DNA from: Trichomonas vaginalis G3
Taxonomy: Eukaryota > Parabasalia > Trichomonadida > Trichomonadidae
Direction: 5' to 3'
Length of the DNA: 64,000 bases
NCBI RefSeq assembly: GCF_026262505.1
Contig: NC_067204.1
Coordinates: 17,090,165 to 17,154,164 of the forward strand
The position numbers and the translations under genes are program-made. Below are positions 29,839-41,285 of the stretch, piece by piece. Position 1 is the stretch's first letter. Each line of letters opens with the position of its first letter. The notes under the pieces were generated by a model. It did no database searches, was not told where the DNA came from, and saw only the letters and a list, made by a program, of their open reading frames with translations.

Positions 29839-29855
29839 TTTACTTAGAATAAAAA

Positions 29856-30170
29856 GATGGACCGTATTTGAGTATCTCTTCGAATTGAAGCAGAACAAAG
29901 TTTACACACACAAACAATACAAGTTCATTGACAGAATAGTTCTTTAACAAACAATGGAAAAATGTTATAGAATAGCAGTCTTTGCTGAACAAAATATTTT
30001 CATAAAGCAAAGAAAGTTGGTATAACGAGATGGTGAAAGTTCTTGACGTGAACAAAAATATACAACAAAACTGACGATATTTCTAAAGGTAAGTTTAATA
30101 CAATACTATGTCAAACTGGCGTACTGTCAATATTTGACGAGAGAAGTCAGTTCAAGAACAACTTACTGAC
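29856..30170 (+). CDS. Small Polinton gene antiparallel to capsid gene (broken)
   Basis: Region of about 100 codons, broken in both arms (right: about 44,650-44,963, minus strand). Readable pieces include FEYLFELKQNKVY and YRIAVFAE. It faces the 3' end of the major capsid gene. Function unknown. Confidence 0.35.
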
Positions 30171-30891
30171 CTGCTGCCAAAATCTGCTCGATGGAAGCTG
30201 TCGTTATGCCAATCTGAGGAGCCCCAGCAGGTTTCATCGAAGAATCTTCAAAAGAGCATCTTCCGTGAAAAGTGCTATTGGTTTTGTAAACTTCTTTGCT
30301 CTCAATTCATCTGGACCGTCTCTGTCACCAGTATATTGTATTTGAACTGTACCAACAGTTGAAATACCACCCATAAAGTCTTCTGAGTCAGCAAATGGAA
30401 TGCCAAGCCAAAAGTTTGAACGGTCTCCATTTGTATATTGAGTTTTTTGACCTCCTGTATGGGTCCATACTTTCACATATGGCATAATAGAACTTTGCAT
30501 TTCAGGGTTAATGGTTGTTGTGAAGTTGTTGTTAAAGTTCATAGCATCTAATGTCAAGTTGTATGACCTCATATCCTCAACTGTGGAATATTCTTCTCTT
30601 GGATAATATTTGCCATCTATGTTTATATGATATTTAATACCGGGGTTGTAGAAACAAGAATAGTCATTTATAGTTCGTCTGAACAGTACAAACAGAGTAT
30701 CTGCATGTTTCATTGCAGTTGTTAAGGCAATATCTGTTCTTGCACCTGGGTCAGCACTTTGGTTTCCAACTTCACCTGCAAAGTCTTTGACAGATATTTG
30801 GTGTATAGGGAACATAAGTGGAACTGCAATATATTTGGCAGCTAAAGCATTTGAAATATCTGGGTCCAACATATAGACTGCAAGTCTGCTT
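30164..30891 (-). CDS. Major capsid protein, 3' part only, lineage 1
   Basis: About 240 codons corresponding to the second half of the right-arm capsid gene (43,067-44,656). Readable stretches: YIAVPLMFPIHQISVKDFAG, ADTLFVLFRRTINDY, STVGTVQIQYTGDRDGPDEL. Consistent with the C-terminal barrel of a double jelly-roll capsid protein. The arm homology and this gene end together at about 30,891, where the core of another lineage begins. Confidence 0.65.
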
Positions 30892-31069
30892 AGTTAGTAT
30901 GGTTATCTTGGGTACGGCGGCACTGCGTTCCACCTTACCCAATATAACCTTAAATATTTACAAAACCGTTAACGTATATTTTACAACACAAATGACAACA
31001 CTAACTTAACCTTAAATATTTACAAAGCCGCCAACCACTTCACCTCACTAATGTAAAAAATAAACGTTC

Positions 31070-31390
31070 TCACTTACAAAAGTATTGCAACTCCTCCCAT
31101 TGCTGTGCTTCACATAACAGCTCATAATCTTCTGACTCACTTTCTTCTTCATATAGGTCAAAATCACTGTCATAGTTTATACCTGTAAGTTTTGACAAAG
31201 CTAATGAAACACGCTTACCGTTTGTATCTATTGCTTTTATATATCTCCCATTATGTTTGTTGTCATAAATGCTTAAACTAACTTTACCCTTTCTCCCTCG
31301 TATCTGATAGAATGTATTTTCACGAGGAACGAAGAACAAGTTCTTGAACTCATGACCGTTGTAGTTTGTTATCTCAATAGTTTTCGTCAT
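31070..31390 (-). CDS. Small core protein (106 aa)
   Basis: Looks whole. Begins MTKTIEITNYNGHEFKNLFF; middle RKGKVSLSIYDNKHNGRYIK; acidic tail (DLYEEESESEDYE). A small beta-rich domain with acidic end. Family unknown. Followed by AAAAATAAACGTTCT at its 3' side, a motif repeated at other core gene ends. Confidence 0.5.
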   Translation of the reverse strand: MTKTIEITNYNGHEFKNLFFVPRENTFYQIRGRKGKVSLSIYDNKHNGRYIKAIDTNGKRVSLALSKLTGINYDSDFDLYEEESESEDYELLCEAQQWEELQYFCK

Positions 31391-31479
31391 TACATCCAAA
31401 TAAAAATTTTCAGTAAAAATAAAACTAACGTTAAAAATTTCTCATAACATAAACGTTCTCATTGCTTTATAACTCTCTT

Positions 31480-31703
31480 CCTTTCTCCAACTCTTCTAAC
31501 TTCTTCTTAAGTTCAGCAATGTTGTCCTCATGAAGTTTAATCTTCCTTAATATACCTTCTCTATCTAATGGTTGCTTTATCTTTCTAAACTGAACTCTAC
31601 CATCCTTTCATAGTATGAACGTAAAAACCTCTGGAACCGCTCCTGATTTAATGTATTCTACCAAAAATTTTTGTTTCATTGCTTCAGTGACTTTAGTCGT
31701 CAT
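31480..31703 (-). CDS. Small helical core gene relic
   Basis: Short broken region with MTTKVTEAMKQKFLVEYIK and a later coiled-coil stretch (KIKLHEDNIAELKKKLEEL). No function assignable. Confidence 0.3.
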
Positions 31704-31751
31704 TTTACTCTAAATAAAATGTTCAAATAAAATAAAACTAACATTATTTTT

Positions 31752-32224
31752 TCAGTAAGGAAACGCAGGAGTTTTACGATTTATTTGAGGAGTAGGTTCT
31801 GGTTTAAATGTTGGAGTCGGTTTTGGAGTTGACTTTTGAACAGGAGTTTGTACTTTCATAGGTTCAGGAGTCATTGAAGGTGTTGTTTGTGAAGGCGTTG
31901 GTTTTGACGTTGGTTTTGGCGATGGTGTCGGAGTTTGTTCAAATTCAGCTACTTCAGTATTATTTATAACATTTGCTTTGTTTTTCTTTTCAACATCATT
32001 ACTGCTCCTGCTGTAGCTAGCAAACCTAGTGGGAGACCATATTTTATATAAGGACTTGACCAAATGCTATTTTTGACAGGAGCTGGTGGAACACCTAACC
32101 TTGGTGAGACTGCTCTTTGCCATTGTGCAGCTCGTAAAGAATATTCAATAGGTGCTCCATAATCGTTTGGTAAAGTTTGTTTCATAGATGGTGAAGGTTC
32201 GCGAGAGCTTGATGAAGAACTCAT
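31752..32224 (-). CDS. Membrane-anchored proline-rich core protein (broken)
   Basis: About 155 codons. Ser-rich start (MSSSSSSREPSPS), a hydrophobic span (YIKYGLPLGLLATAGAVMML) and a long Pro/Thr/Lys repeat tail (PTPSPKPTSKPTPSQ). Such a layout suits a virion or host membrane protein with an extended stalk. No family recognised. Confidence 0.45.
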
Positions 32225-32254
32225 TTATAAGCTTTAAAAATAAACGTTCATCCT

Positions 32255-33824
32255 TTATTCCTCACTGTCGTCAGTTGCTAAGTTATAGTCGTCAAGTCTT
32301 ATTATTGGTATGCCTGACTGTCTTACTTGTATTGCAAAGCAACAATCCCTCATAAATCCAATAAGTGGCTTTGGTACGTTTTCAGTTGCTAGTTCAATAG
32401 GTCCTTTAACAGACAATTTGTATGTTATTGGAGCAGTAGATGTTTGACCTTGCTGGAAGCAAAAGTCCACTTCTGTTGGAAAACCAACATAAGAAATGTG
32501 TGTTGTCATAGCTATCCCATTTATGTTCCACACTACCATCATCCACCAATGACCTCATAACATCTTCATTAAATCCAATCATATCATTGTTTGTATTGCA
32601 AGCGTTCGCAACCATTTCATAAAATACAGGTCCATATGATTTTTCAGGTTCTGCAGGCATATTTCCATAAGCTCCCATGGAAAGCTGAAGATATTTAAAC
32701 TTAGGGTTCAAAATTAACATAATAGTTGTCTTTCTTTCTAAATAGTGCCCAAATACTTTTAACATTAATAGGCGTATAAGCTGCTGTAAATGTTGCACTT
32801 GAACTATCTGTATTCTTTGAGAATGAACCATCCATAGGAATCCAATCCATAACTTTAACAGGAAAACATAAAGCCTCGTTTGTATAATGTTCTACAAGTT
32901 CTGTATAAATGTTAGGGTCTAAAGAGAATGACTTTGGATGAATGAAACATTCATTAAAATCCATCTTTGTTCGAAATAGTTGCTGGTTTACAGTTGTAAA
33001 TAGTAACTGTTCCACTAGCTTCTACTGCCTTCGTTATCATAGTGAATGGTTCATTCCATGGAACAAATTTATTTGTCGGTGGATTGAATCTGAAGCAAAT
33101 GCAACTTTAAGAGTTGGATTGAAAGCAATGATATCATTTACAGATATAGATGTGCATTGTAATGCGTCGCTACTGAACTTTACTTAAGCTGAATGTTACC
33201 AGCAAATGCAGGAATAAATCGAATAGCTTCTAATGGAAGGAATCTTCTAACAGGAATTCTTAAACGAAGCTTAAAATCAAATGACTTTCCTGCTGTAATT
33301 GGACCACTAACAATTTGTCCTGTTCTGCATGTTCCCGAATGACTCCAACATCTTCATGTCGAGTCTTTGAGAAAACATCTACTTTCTTTATTGTTCGGTA
33401 GTTTGTGAGTTTGAAGTTATATATGCTTCTTCTCTTGCGTTGTCTTGAGAATATACGATACGACATTTGCAAGGATTTGATATCCAGCAACTGCATAGAA
33501 AGCGTCATCGAAACCAATCCAAAATCCTGGTGGGTTTGTTTTATTGGAACCTGAACCAATTTCTTTATCTGCAATAAATTGACCTTCCATTTTTATACGT
33601 AATGAATGTATTGTAAAGGTCCAACATATTTTCACCAGGAGTGAGAGATTGAATGTTACCCATGTGTTATCTTTAGCAGTTCCAGGTTGTGATGGAATCT
33701 TTGCGTCAGAATATTTTCTATTAGTGTCACCAATTTGAACTGCATTGTCTATGATATCGAAATATGAGCGAATCTGATGAATATGCTCTGCTGGAGTAAA
33801 TTCGTTTAGCTGTTCGTTCTGCAT
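32255..33824 (-). CDS. Major capsid-like gene, second lineage (broken)
   Basis: Region of about 520 codons with several breaks. Shares a key stretch with the lineage 1 capsid: FRIPVRRFLPLEAIRFIPAF against LRVPLSSFLIFRFLRYLPNW, each followed by AG and a beta strand. Also shows GFWIGFDDAFYAVAGYQI and MGAYGNMPAEPEKSYGP. Probably the double jelly-roll capsid gene of the core lineage, though divergence is high. Confidence 0.55.
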
Positions 33825-33859
33825 GTATTTACTTCAGATAAAAATATCTATTTACTTCA

Positions 33860-34282
33860 TTATTCTCACTCTTCTTCTTGGCATTCGTGGTGGAAGTTGT
33901 TTCTTGACATTTTCAATGAACTGTACATTCTCTTTTGTCTCAACTTCTTTCACTGGTGGGTCAGGGTTCTTTGACTCGGTTTGTTTTCAATGAAATTCAC
34001 GAACTTTGCAATAAGCTCTTGGTTCGTTATTGAAAGTACATCTGGCTTCTTTTCTTCTTGTTCTATTGACTTTTCAGTTTGAACAGAAGGTTTTATATGG
34101 GCTTCGTGGACTTCACCCTTGCCATACCTTAATGTTGTCGCTTTCTGCATTCGCTAATGGAACCTTTCTTTTTCTTACGTATATTTTACCATCTTTACTC
34201 TGACTTACGTAATAGAAAGGATGTTGTATTCCTCTTGCGTCATTTAATATAATAGACTCTCGCTCTGATTTTGACAAGCTCA
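33860..34282 (-). CDS. Charged core protein (broken)
   Basis: About 140 codons with breaks. Begins like SLSKSERESIILNDARGIQH, then FYYVSQSKDGKIYVRKRK, and ends RMPRRRVRI. Basic C-terminus. Unknown function. Confidence 0.35.
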
Positions 34283-34322
34283 TTTTACATCGGTTAAAGT
34301 TTTAATTTTGTTTTTTATCTGC

Positions 34323-34587
34323 AGTCAAATGACTCAGACAAGCCCTACGGACAAGACCCAAGGGTCATAGATGTTGAAGCATTGAAGAAAGAAATTCGTG
34401 AGCAAATTTTATCCGAACTGAAGGAACAAAAACAAGAACAAAAGCCAGAGAGACCAAAGAGAAAACTTAGTGAAAAACAACTTGCTGCATTAGCTGCTGG
34501 AAGACAAAAGAACCCACGTACTGGCGAAGAAAGCTAGAGAAGAAGCTGAAGCAAAAGCTAAAGAAGCTGAAGCAAAGAAAGAGTAAA
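34323..34587 (+). CDS. Charged helical core gene relic
   Basis: Short region, Lys/Glu/Gln-rich (VIDVEALKKEIREQILSEL, KQLAALAAGRQKNP), broken. It could be a small DNA-binding protein. Confidence 0.3.
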
Positions 34588-34610
34588 TGGTTTATTTTTA
34601 TCCGAATTAA

Positions 34611-35463
34611 ATGTATAGACAAATACCTTTATCTGTTGCGTTCAGTAGTGAAAACCCTGACGTCAAAATAAAGGGGAACAGAGTAACGTTTAAGTTTCCA
34701 ACAGACTGGATTGTGAACATAAATGAAGAGAAGTACATTGGCATAACATCTATGTATATAACACGTGCTTTCAGAAAGGTTGACTTTATACTTCAAGTCG
34801 AGATAGAAAATGACGAACAGTCTTTAAGCGCCCAAAACATTCACATATACAAATACTTTAAAGACGATACAACATTGTTGCAATGTATGATTTCATTTAA
34901 TGAGATGTTCGAGAAAAAGTTCAACATTGAAGTACAAACTTTACAGCCTTTACGTGAGTTTCTTGCACAACTGAAAGAAGAAGGTAGTCAGCCACAACTT
35001 ATAGACTTTCATTATGAATTTAATGAAAATGAAGATGGAACTCATGACTGTCAGTTTTGTATTCTCACCATTCAATGAAGTCGCTAAAAGAAAGAAAATC
35101 CATTACGTATAAGATTTCAAATCTCTGAACCAAGTGATGATTTCAAGAATGTTTTCAATTATGATGCAATGCTTCCGAGGAAAAATGAATTTTCAAAGAT
35201 TGTAACACCTGGCATTTGGGATAGAAAGCAAGCTAATATATTTAAACTTAATAAGAAGGGTTGAAAATGAGTTCATTGGTCATACAAGAACTTCACCACT
35301 TCCTAACCCTAAATACTATAAATTAACTGGCTTCAATCGTGAGTTTTGGATAGACATGTTCTCCACTCATGACCATAACTGCCAGTGTTCTTACCTCCAG
35401 ACCATAAGGACTGTCTCTACATTGAAGCACAACTCTTAAACTCTACCATCGCAGTATTGTAAA
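34611..35463 (+). CDS. Core capsid-accessory candidate (broken)
   Basis: About 280 codons with several breaks. Starts MYRQIPLSVAFSSENPDVKI after the start motif TTTTTATCCGAATTAA. Beta-rich with VTFKFPTDWIVNINEEKYIG and a later FLPPDHKDCLYIEAQLL. Composition and position fit a penton-like single jelly-roll protein, unproven. Confidence 0.4.
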
Positions 35464-35504
35464 ATCTACGCTAGTTTTATTTTTTTCTGAAAATTTTTAT
35501 TTGA

Positions 35505-36079
35505 GTGAAAGGCATGGAAGGTGAAGGACATTGGCAAACACTCGAACATGACAATGACTATGAAATCTTTTCAGAGTACCCTTATCCAATTAGACGTATA
35601 AGCAATAAAAGAGTTGTTAGTGAGTTTGACCAAGGAGATGGTTATATTTGTGTAAATTTAAACAAACACAAGCTGATGAAACATAGAATAGTTGCAGAAA
35701 CTTTCATTCCGAACCCTGAAGGACTTCGTGAAGTAGACCATATAAACAGAGACAGAGGAGACTTTCATATCTCGAACTTAAGATGGACGACAAGAAGAGA
35801 AAACATGAGAAATATTTCTGGTTCAAATGGCTATTGGTTTGACATTGTTGACTCTCTTCCTGAAGACGCTGTTGAAATTATACAATACTCATATCACACG
35901 TTAGAGAACTACTACTATGTCCCAAGTGAAGATGCTTTTACTATTTCATGGGAACTCAATACAGACGAATGAATGTCTTAAGACAGTATAACAAAGATTA
36001 TATAAACATTACAGATGTAGAAGGAAGAAGAACAAAGCTGTCTATTGCAAAGTTTAAGAGAGACAATGGTTATACATAA
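35505..36079 (+). CDS. NUMOD4/HNH endonuclease in core (broken)
   Basis: About 190 codons, with a break near the end. YEIFSEYPYPIRRISNKR is a NUMOD4-like start. The HNH core reads LREVDHINRDRGDFHISNLR followed by WTTRRENMRN. Related in design to the HNH gene in the arms (20,314-21,024) but clearly different. Free-standing homing-type nuclease; cuts DNA at specific sites in the family. Confidence 0.7.
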
Positions 36080-36173
36080 ATGACAAAAATATATGACCTC
36101 ATTATTTTTATCACGAATGACCTCATTGCTGACAAAAATAAATGACCTCAGAACTTCAACTTACGAATAAAGC

Positions 36174-38006
36174 TTAGTCGTTATAGAAGTTAAACTTTTC
36201 AGCAAAGCAAGGACTAGAAGACTTACATAAGTCAAATCCAATCTCTTGACCATCATGAAGTGCTTTGTAAAGTTTCATTAAACTGAACTCAGAGTCTTTG
36301 TCATATGTTCCAACAGGTATGTGAATGTTCTTATCTTCATTGTAATAGCATTGTATAGCTTCAGGAAACATTTCATTAGCTGTTAAAGCAAGACGTCTTG
36401 TTTTACACCTTTACAACGTGCATGAAATGCAACTTCATTTAAATCATTCGTGAGTAAGTCTATGTAAGTCTTCTTTCCACAAAATATTGACTTGTATGCT
36501 AAACTTTGTTTTCTTTTTGATTTCTGCGAAAGTCAGAATGGAACTGACCTAATGTTTTACCAATAAGTTCTCGACCGTATCTCTTCTTAAACTCTGCTGC
36601 AAGCTTTGGTATGTCTTCATTGAAAATATGCATGCTATCACAGTCCTGGTAAAATATTTGAAGTCCCATGTCTCAGCAGTACAGAATACTTCACATATAC
36701 GTTTTGACATAGACAGAATATTAACACCAAGTGGACAGAAGTTAAAGTGTCTGCAAATGCTTTTCGTTAGCTTGAAAATAGTTTTATCTGAACCATCCAA
36801 ACCTTCGAACTTCACTATATGGTTGTAGTTTCTGATGGCATATCTTATAGCATCTTTGTCATTTACTATGGTTATTTTTGACTCAATAGGAGATAGAATA
36901 GTTTTGCCATAAATACTGTTCAGAATGAGCTTTATATTTTCTTGCAAAGGATTTCCTTCTTTCTTATACTTTAACCTTAATTCAAACAACTTCTTTACTT
37001 CATCTCTTATTCTAATATCTCTGTTTCCATCGTAATAGTATCCTTGCAACACTTCACATTTGACACCTTGATATTTTATGAGGTCTTGTAATGTTATATG
37101 GTCAACATACATTAAACAGCAAGTGTTTGAACTTCTGGGAACGTTAAGTTCTGGATTTAGTTCAGGGTCACAAACTATTAAAGGAAAGTGTCTATGTATT
37201 CCAATCTCTGTTATCTTAATGAGAACAAAGAAGCCAGACATAAACTTTTCACCAATGGGTTCCTTTTGGTCGTCATCGAATAAATGTCTCATGAGATACT
37301 CTGTGCTTAACATTTCTTTCTTCATAACCTTTGGAATACCTTCTAAAGTATAAAGTCTTGCTATAGCTGATGGATATAATGAAACAGCGTCGAAATCAGC
37401 AATGAGTTTCTTTTCGCTCTTTTGTTTCATGTTATCTGACAACATACATCTTCCACCTTGAATGCATCTCGAAATAAATTCTCTTGGTTTATTTGAGAGG
37501 TCATATAAATTTCCATTCGGGAAGTACACTCTGTTCTCAAATAATTTGTTAGCAATTGAACAAATGCTAACGTAGTCATATACGTTTAAATCAAATTCTT
37601 TCAATATGTCATTGCGGAACTTAACAAAACCTTCTCTTAAAATTCTTACATCTTGTTTGCAGTAAAACGTGCTATATTTTTCTAAGTCGAAGTGGTTCTC
37701 ATCTATTCTGCACCCTTTGATGGAATCTATGTTCTTCATGAACGTTTCAATATCTTTTACAAACTTACACGCTTCAGAAATGACACCAGTTCTGTTGTCA
37801 TTTGCTAACAAAGTACTGCTGTAGTAGTTATATGGAAATACTTCTTTCGGTCCTGTTTGTAAGTTAAACATAGCAGGAAATAGTTTAAGCTTCTTATTTA
37901 TAACACTGTAAGAGTCTTTTATAATAATTGCCCGTCCTTTATATAAGCCAGTTATTTGCATTGTTCGTGAACCTTTAATGATGGGAGTTCCTTTCACTTC
38001 TGTCAT
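36174..38006 (-). CDS. Protein-primed family-B DNA polymerase, lineage 2 (broken)
   Basis: Region of about 610 codons, broken (few breaks). Motif A IADFDAVSLYPSAIARL, motif B IKLILNSIYGKTI, motif C FYQDCDSMH, and the upstream CIQGGRCM stretch are all in the order of Polinton polymerases. It is much closer to textbook protein-primed polymerases than the lineage 1 enzyme. The left edge of the exonuclease part may lie upstream of 38,006. Confidence 0.8.
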
Positions 38007-38239
38007 GTGTCTTAAGATGAAGTTTTAAATATAGCTGAGGTTATGAAAATATATTAAAATCTCTTGTCGGAAGTCGCTCCAAAAATTCTGTGCACAGTTC
38101 GACCCCAAAATGCTTCCACATCACTGAACCATCTCACTGTCATTAAAATGTTAAAAGCTTTATGAATAGCATCGCCTATCTACACTCAAGTATCAGCAAA
38201 AAGAAACGTGCTCAAGGAATGAACTTGCACTTTTTTTAT

Positions 38240-38723
38240 TTACTTCTTTGACTTCGGCTTTCTCTTCGTTGTACACGAATACTTTGGAAGTATTATGTCA
38301 ATCTTAAATGTTTCATAGGTATCTGTTATACTAAGTCCAGTCGATATTTGAAAAGTTCTCCTTAAGAAATGGTTCTTAATATTTGCCACTCCACAGTTTT
38401 CATTAACATTCCCATATCGGTGTTGTTCTATCATACACGAATCAATATTTGCTCTCTCTTTTGCATAAATCTTCTCATCTGTTTCTCAATTTTCATTCCA
38501 CCACAACTCCTTCAAGCAGATTTCTATATGAGTTGGAATGAAATAGTTGGTCATTGGTAAATCTTTCATTTAGCATGAGTGATCCTTCAACAAGAAGTAA
38601 AGTCATAGTTTCTAACAGTTTCGCATTCTTTTTGTAATAATCTTCGTTTATTTCATATGTCTTGATCATTGAAGTAACAATGGTAAACATTAACGAGATA
38701 TCTAACCAGTTTGTCGTCGACAT
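38240..38723 (-). CDS. Two small core genes or one broken gene
   Basis: Pieces include MSTTNWLDISLMFTIVTSMI (helical) and NIKNHFLRRTFQISTGLSIT, ending in a basic KRKPKSKK. Broken. No family recognised. Confidence 0.35.
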
Positions 38724-38749
38724 TTCTGTACTTTATTTGAGAAAGTCAT

Positions 38750-39418
38750 CTAACACCGAAATGACTTCATTAATGTGGTCAATAGTTTCTTCATTTTACT
38801 TCCAGCCTGAAAGCAAAGCATACACGAAAACCAAATTGTCTTCTTCATAAAGTGTTGCATTCTTTTGGTCCAATTTTCATTGAAGATTTGTAGCGTTAAA
38901 GATTTAATAGTATATGTGGCAAAGACAAATTGTGTAGTCGTATAGCAGTCAAACCATTTTGTACAGTTGTCTCCGAACTCGTCAATGTATTCATCTTGGT
39001 CATATCCGTAACTAAAGACTTGGAATTCGGCAATTCTCTTGTCGAATGACCGTTGCATGTAACGAGGAAGATTTTGACGAACTTGGTATAAAGTTCTCAA
39101 CATTATAAGCTTAGTAAATGTTGGAAAATACTGAACTAAGACATCGCTAAGCTCAATTGGACTTGGAATTGTCTTAGTAAGTTCAATTGAACTAGCAATT
39201 GCTTTGTTCAGAACTTCACAGAACTGAGTATTGTATATAGCGTCTGGTTGTGTGTTTTCTTCGGCGTCTTTGAGATATTTAGAGCAAATTTGTTGAAGAA
39301 TTTCTCTTAATTCGCTGTTAGACTTTTTGGCGGTTATTCTAACAGCTGTGCCAGTTCTTGGAGGTTGTGGGGCTTTGGCTTTGGTTAGCGGTTGAGAATT
39401 GTTAATGTTGGCTTCCAT
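38750..39418 (-). CDS. Unknown helical core protein (222 aa)
   Basis: Mostly open. Pro/Thr-rich start (MEANINNSQPLTKAKAPQPP), then helices (ELREILQQICSKYLKDAEEN, LIMLRTLYQVRQNLPRYMQ) and an aromatic-rich end. May be broken near its C-terminus. Last gene of the core before the regulatory-looking gap. Confidence 0.45.
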   Translation of the reverse strand: MEANINNSQPLTKAKAPQPPRTGTAVRITAKKSNSELREILQQICSKYLKDAEENTQPDAIYNTQFCEVLNKAIASSIELTKTIPSPIELSDVLVQYFPTFTKLIMLRTLYQVRQNLPRYMQRSFDKRIAEFQVFSYGYDQDEYIDEFGDNCTKWFDCYTTTQFVFATYTIKSLTLQIFNENWTKRMQHFMKKTIWFSCMLCFQAGSKMKKLLTTLMKSFRC

Positions 39419-39419
39419 T

Positions 39420-39887
39420 AGACAAAAATAAACTGTTTTTTTTCGGACTACTCATAGAAAGTTTAAAATAAACCGTTTTCGTCAACGGTAACCCCTCTAT
39501 TTTTTTATTTTATTTAATAGTTACCGTTGGCAAACCGTTCCATCTCAAATATTGAATGAACTATAAACGTTTTTTGTTTTCTATATATACTTTTTTGTCC
39601 AACGGTAAAACTTTTTACACAACGGTTTTTGAGAGTCGTAGCCGTTGACTTTTTTGTAGAGCACTCAAAATAGTACAGCTTTGTCCGGACAAGTAAGGGT
39701 CTATCGTCGCTACAGGAAAAGTTACAGGCGTTCCAAGGAAGTATACTTTGAGAAGACTTTCCCTTATAGAATGAGATAGGACGGTTATTTTACAAAACTG
39801 ACAACACTTTGACCGAGTAGTTTTTTGTGCTGAACAAAAAGTGTCATATAAACATCTGTCAAAAACCGCTTTTTAACTTCACTTAAA
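39420..39887. promoter_or_regulatory. Divergent intergenic region with clustered AACGG/CCGTT motifs
   Basis: Between the core gene starting at 39,418 (minus) and the gene at 39,888 (plus). About nine copies of AACGG or its complement occur within 39,460-39,650 (for example GTCAACGGTAACC, TTACCGTTGGCAAACCGTTC, CCAACGGTAA, ACAACGGTTT). This matches the YAACKG site of Myb proteins, a family that trichomonads have in large numbers. Confidence 0.5.
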
Positions 39888-41283
39888 ATGCCACGTAAGC
39901 TACGTAAGAATATACGTAAGAGGAAGAGAGCATTGAAACATCCAATAGTAAAACTGACACCACAACAACAGTTGCAACAACAAATGCTGAATGACCCCAC
40001 TATGTTGCAACAAATGTCAAGCAATCCTATGCTTTTAAACCGAGTTGTTGGTGCACAGAGTGGAGGTTTAAGAGCGGCACTTTTAGCGAAAATGGCAGGC
40101 TATGGTGGAGCTGCAGACGGAACAGCATATAACCCTCAAAGTCAAATGAATTTGAGTTCACTCAAAAATCAAATAACAGATGTCAAAAAGTCAAACATAG
40201 ACATACAGAAGCAAATAAGTGAAAACGAAAAGAAACTAGAATATGACAGACACACAAAGAAACTCAATGAGTTAAACGTAGAGAAAAAGAAGAAAGAAGA
40301 ACAACTGAAAGAACTAAGTACAGAGGAATATGCGAAAAAAGTGTCAGAAAAAGCAGCAGAAGTAGCAAAAATGGAACAAGATGTCATAAATTTGAAAAAC
40401 CATACTACTCAATATAAAATACTGAAAGATGAAGAGATAAAACAAAAAGCCCTGAAGACATATATGGATAGCGATGAGTATAAAAAGAAGTTGAAGCAAA
40501 TGTAAAGGCAGAAAAACTTTTACAGTTGCAAAACCAAACCGTACAGTATGAAAACTTAGCACAAGAAAGTAAAAATAACGACGCAGCCATGCAAAAGGCA
40601 ATGAAAAGTGCAGAATATATAAAAGCTAAATGACTGGTTAGATGCCCAAGCCAACGCTAAAGCAGCCCAACTCATAGGGTCAATAAGGACAAAAATACAA
40701 GCGGATGAAGATAGTTCAAATGAAGCTTTAACAAATGCTGACTTTAAGAACGCTTCGAAGCTCTTCATAGTAAGGTGAAACAAGTGAACGACTTCTCATC
40801 TGGAAAGAAACTGAAGTCTGAAGGTTTCGACAAAGAGTTAAAGAAGTAGCACAAAAATATGACGAAAATAACAGATGCAGCAACGAGACAGGCAGTTCAA
40901 AGTGCCTATGACGCGTTAGAGCAACTGTTGTGAAAAGTCAAGAAAAGAGTTACAACAGACCAAAACAGACCTAGTAAATGCTTTCTTAAAAACGAAAAGT
41001 CAGGTAGGACATTACGCTGCAGATGGAACATATGTGCGCTGGTGGAACTTATATACCACCAACCCTCCAAGAGAAGCACTGCACCAGGACTACTAGAACA
41101 TTTACATCGTCACATGGACACAGACACAGGCATGCACAACAACCAGCACAACAACCATCCACCCAGCACAAACCAACACAACAACCAACAGTTCAAAACA
41201 CTGCACCACAACCAGCACAACAACAACCACAAACAGAGCAAGGACATAAAAGAAGTAGAGAACAAGGAAACCAAGAATTTTAA
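39888..41283 (+). CDS. Basic coiled-coil protein upstream of capsid gene (broken)
   Basis: Region of about 460 codons with several breaks. Very basic start (MPRKLRKNIRKRKRALKHP), a Gln/Met-rich stretch, a Gly-Ala-rich part, a long Lys/Glu coiled coil (QISENEKKLEYDRHTKKLNE) and a Gln/Pro/Thr-rich tail (PAQQPSTQHKPTQQPT). Looks like a large virion core or scaffold protein. Present only with the right arm, because the left arm ends before it. Confidence 0.5.
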
Positions 41284-41285
41284 AA

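Larger units (their letters stand above)
11367..30891 (+). repeat. Left arm of giant inverted repeat (Polinton lineage 1)
   Basis: Gene order and sequence match the complement of 43,934-63,342. The match stops abruptly at about 30,891, inside the major capsid gene, next to core sequence of another lineage. Most genes look whole, with about twenty breaks overall. It differs from the right arm at discrete loci: hairpin family, cassette ends, tandem array, several small genes, and protein segments. Confidence 0.9.
30892..39420. mobile_element. Core from a second Polinton lineage
   Basis: Not present in the arms. Holds its own polymerase, capsid-like gene, HNH gene and several unknowns. All are broken to some degree, with a couple of dozen breaks in total. 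No integrase, ATPase or helicase and no terminal repeats of its own were recognised, so it is a partial element. Confidence 0.65.
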
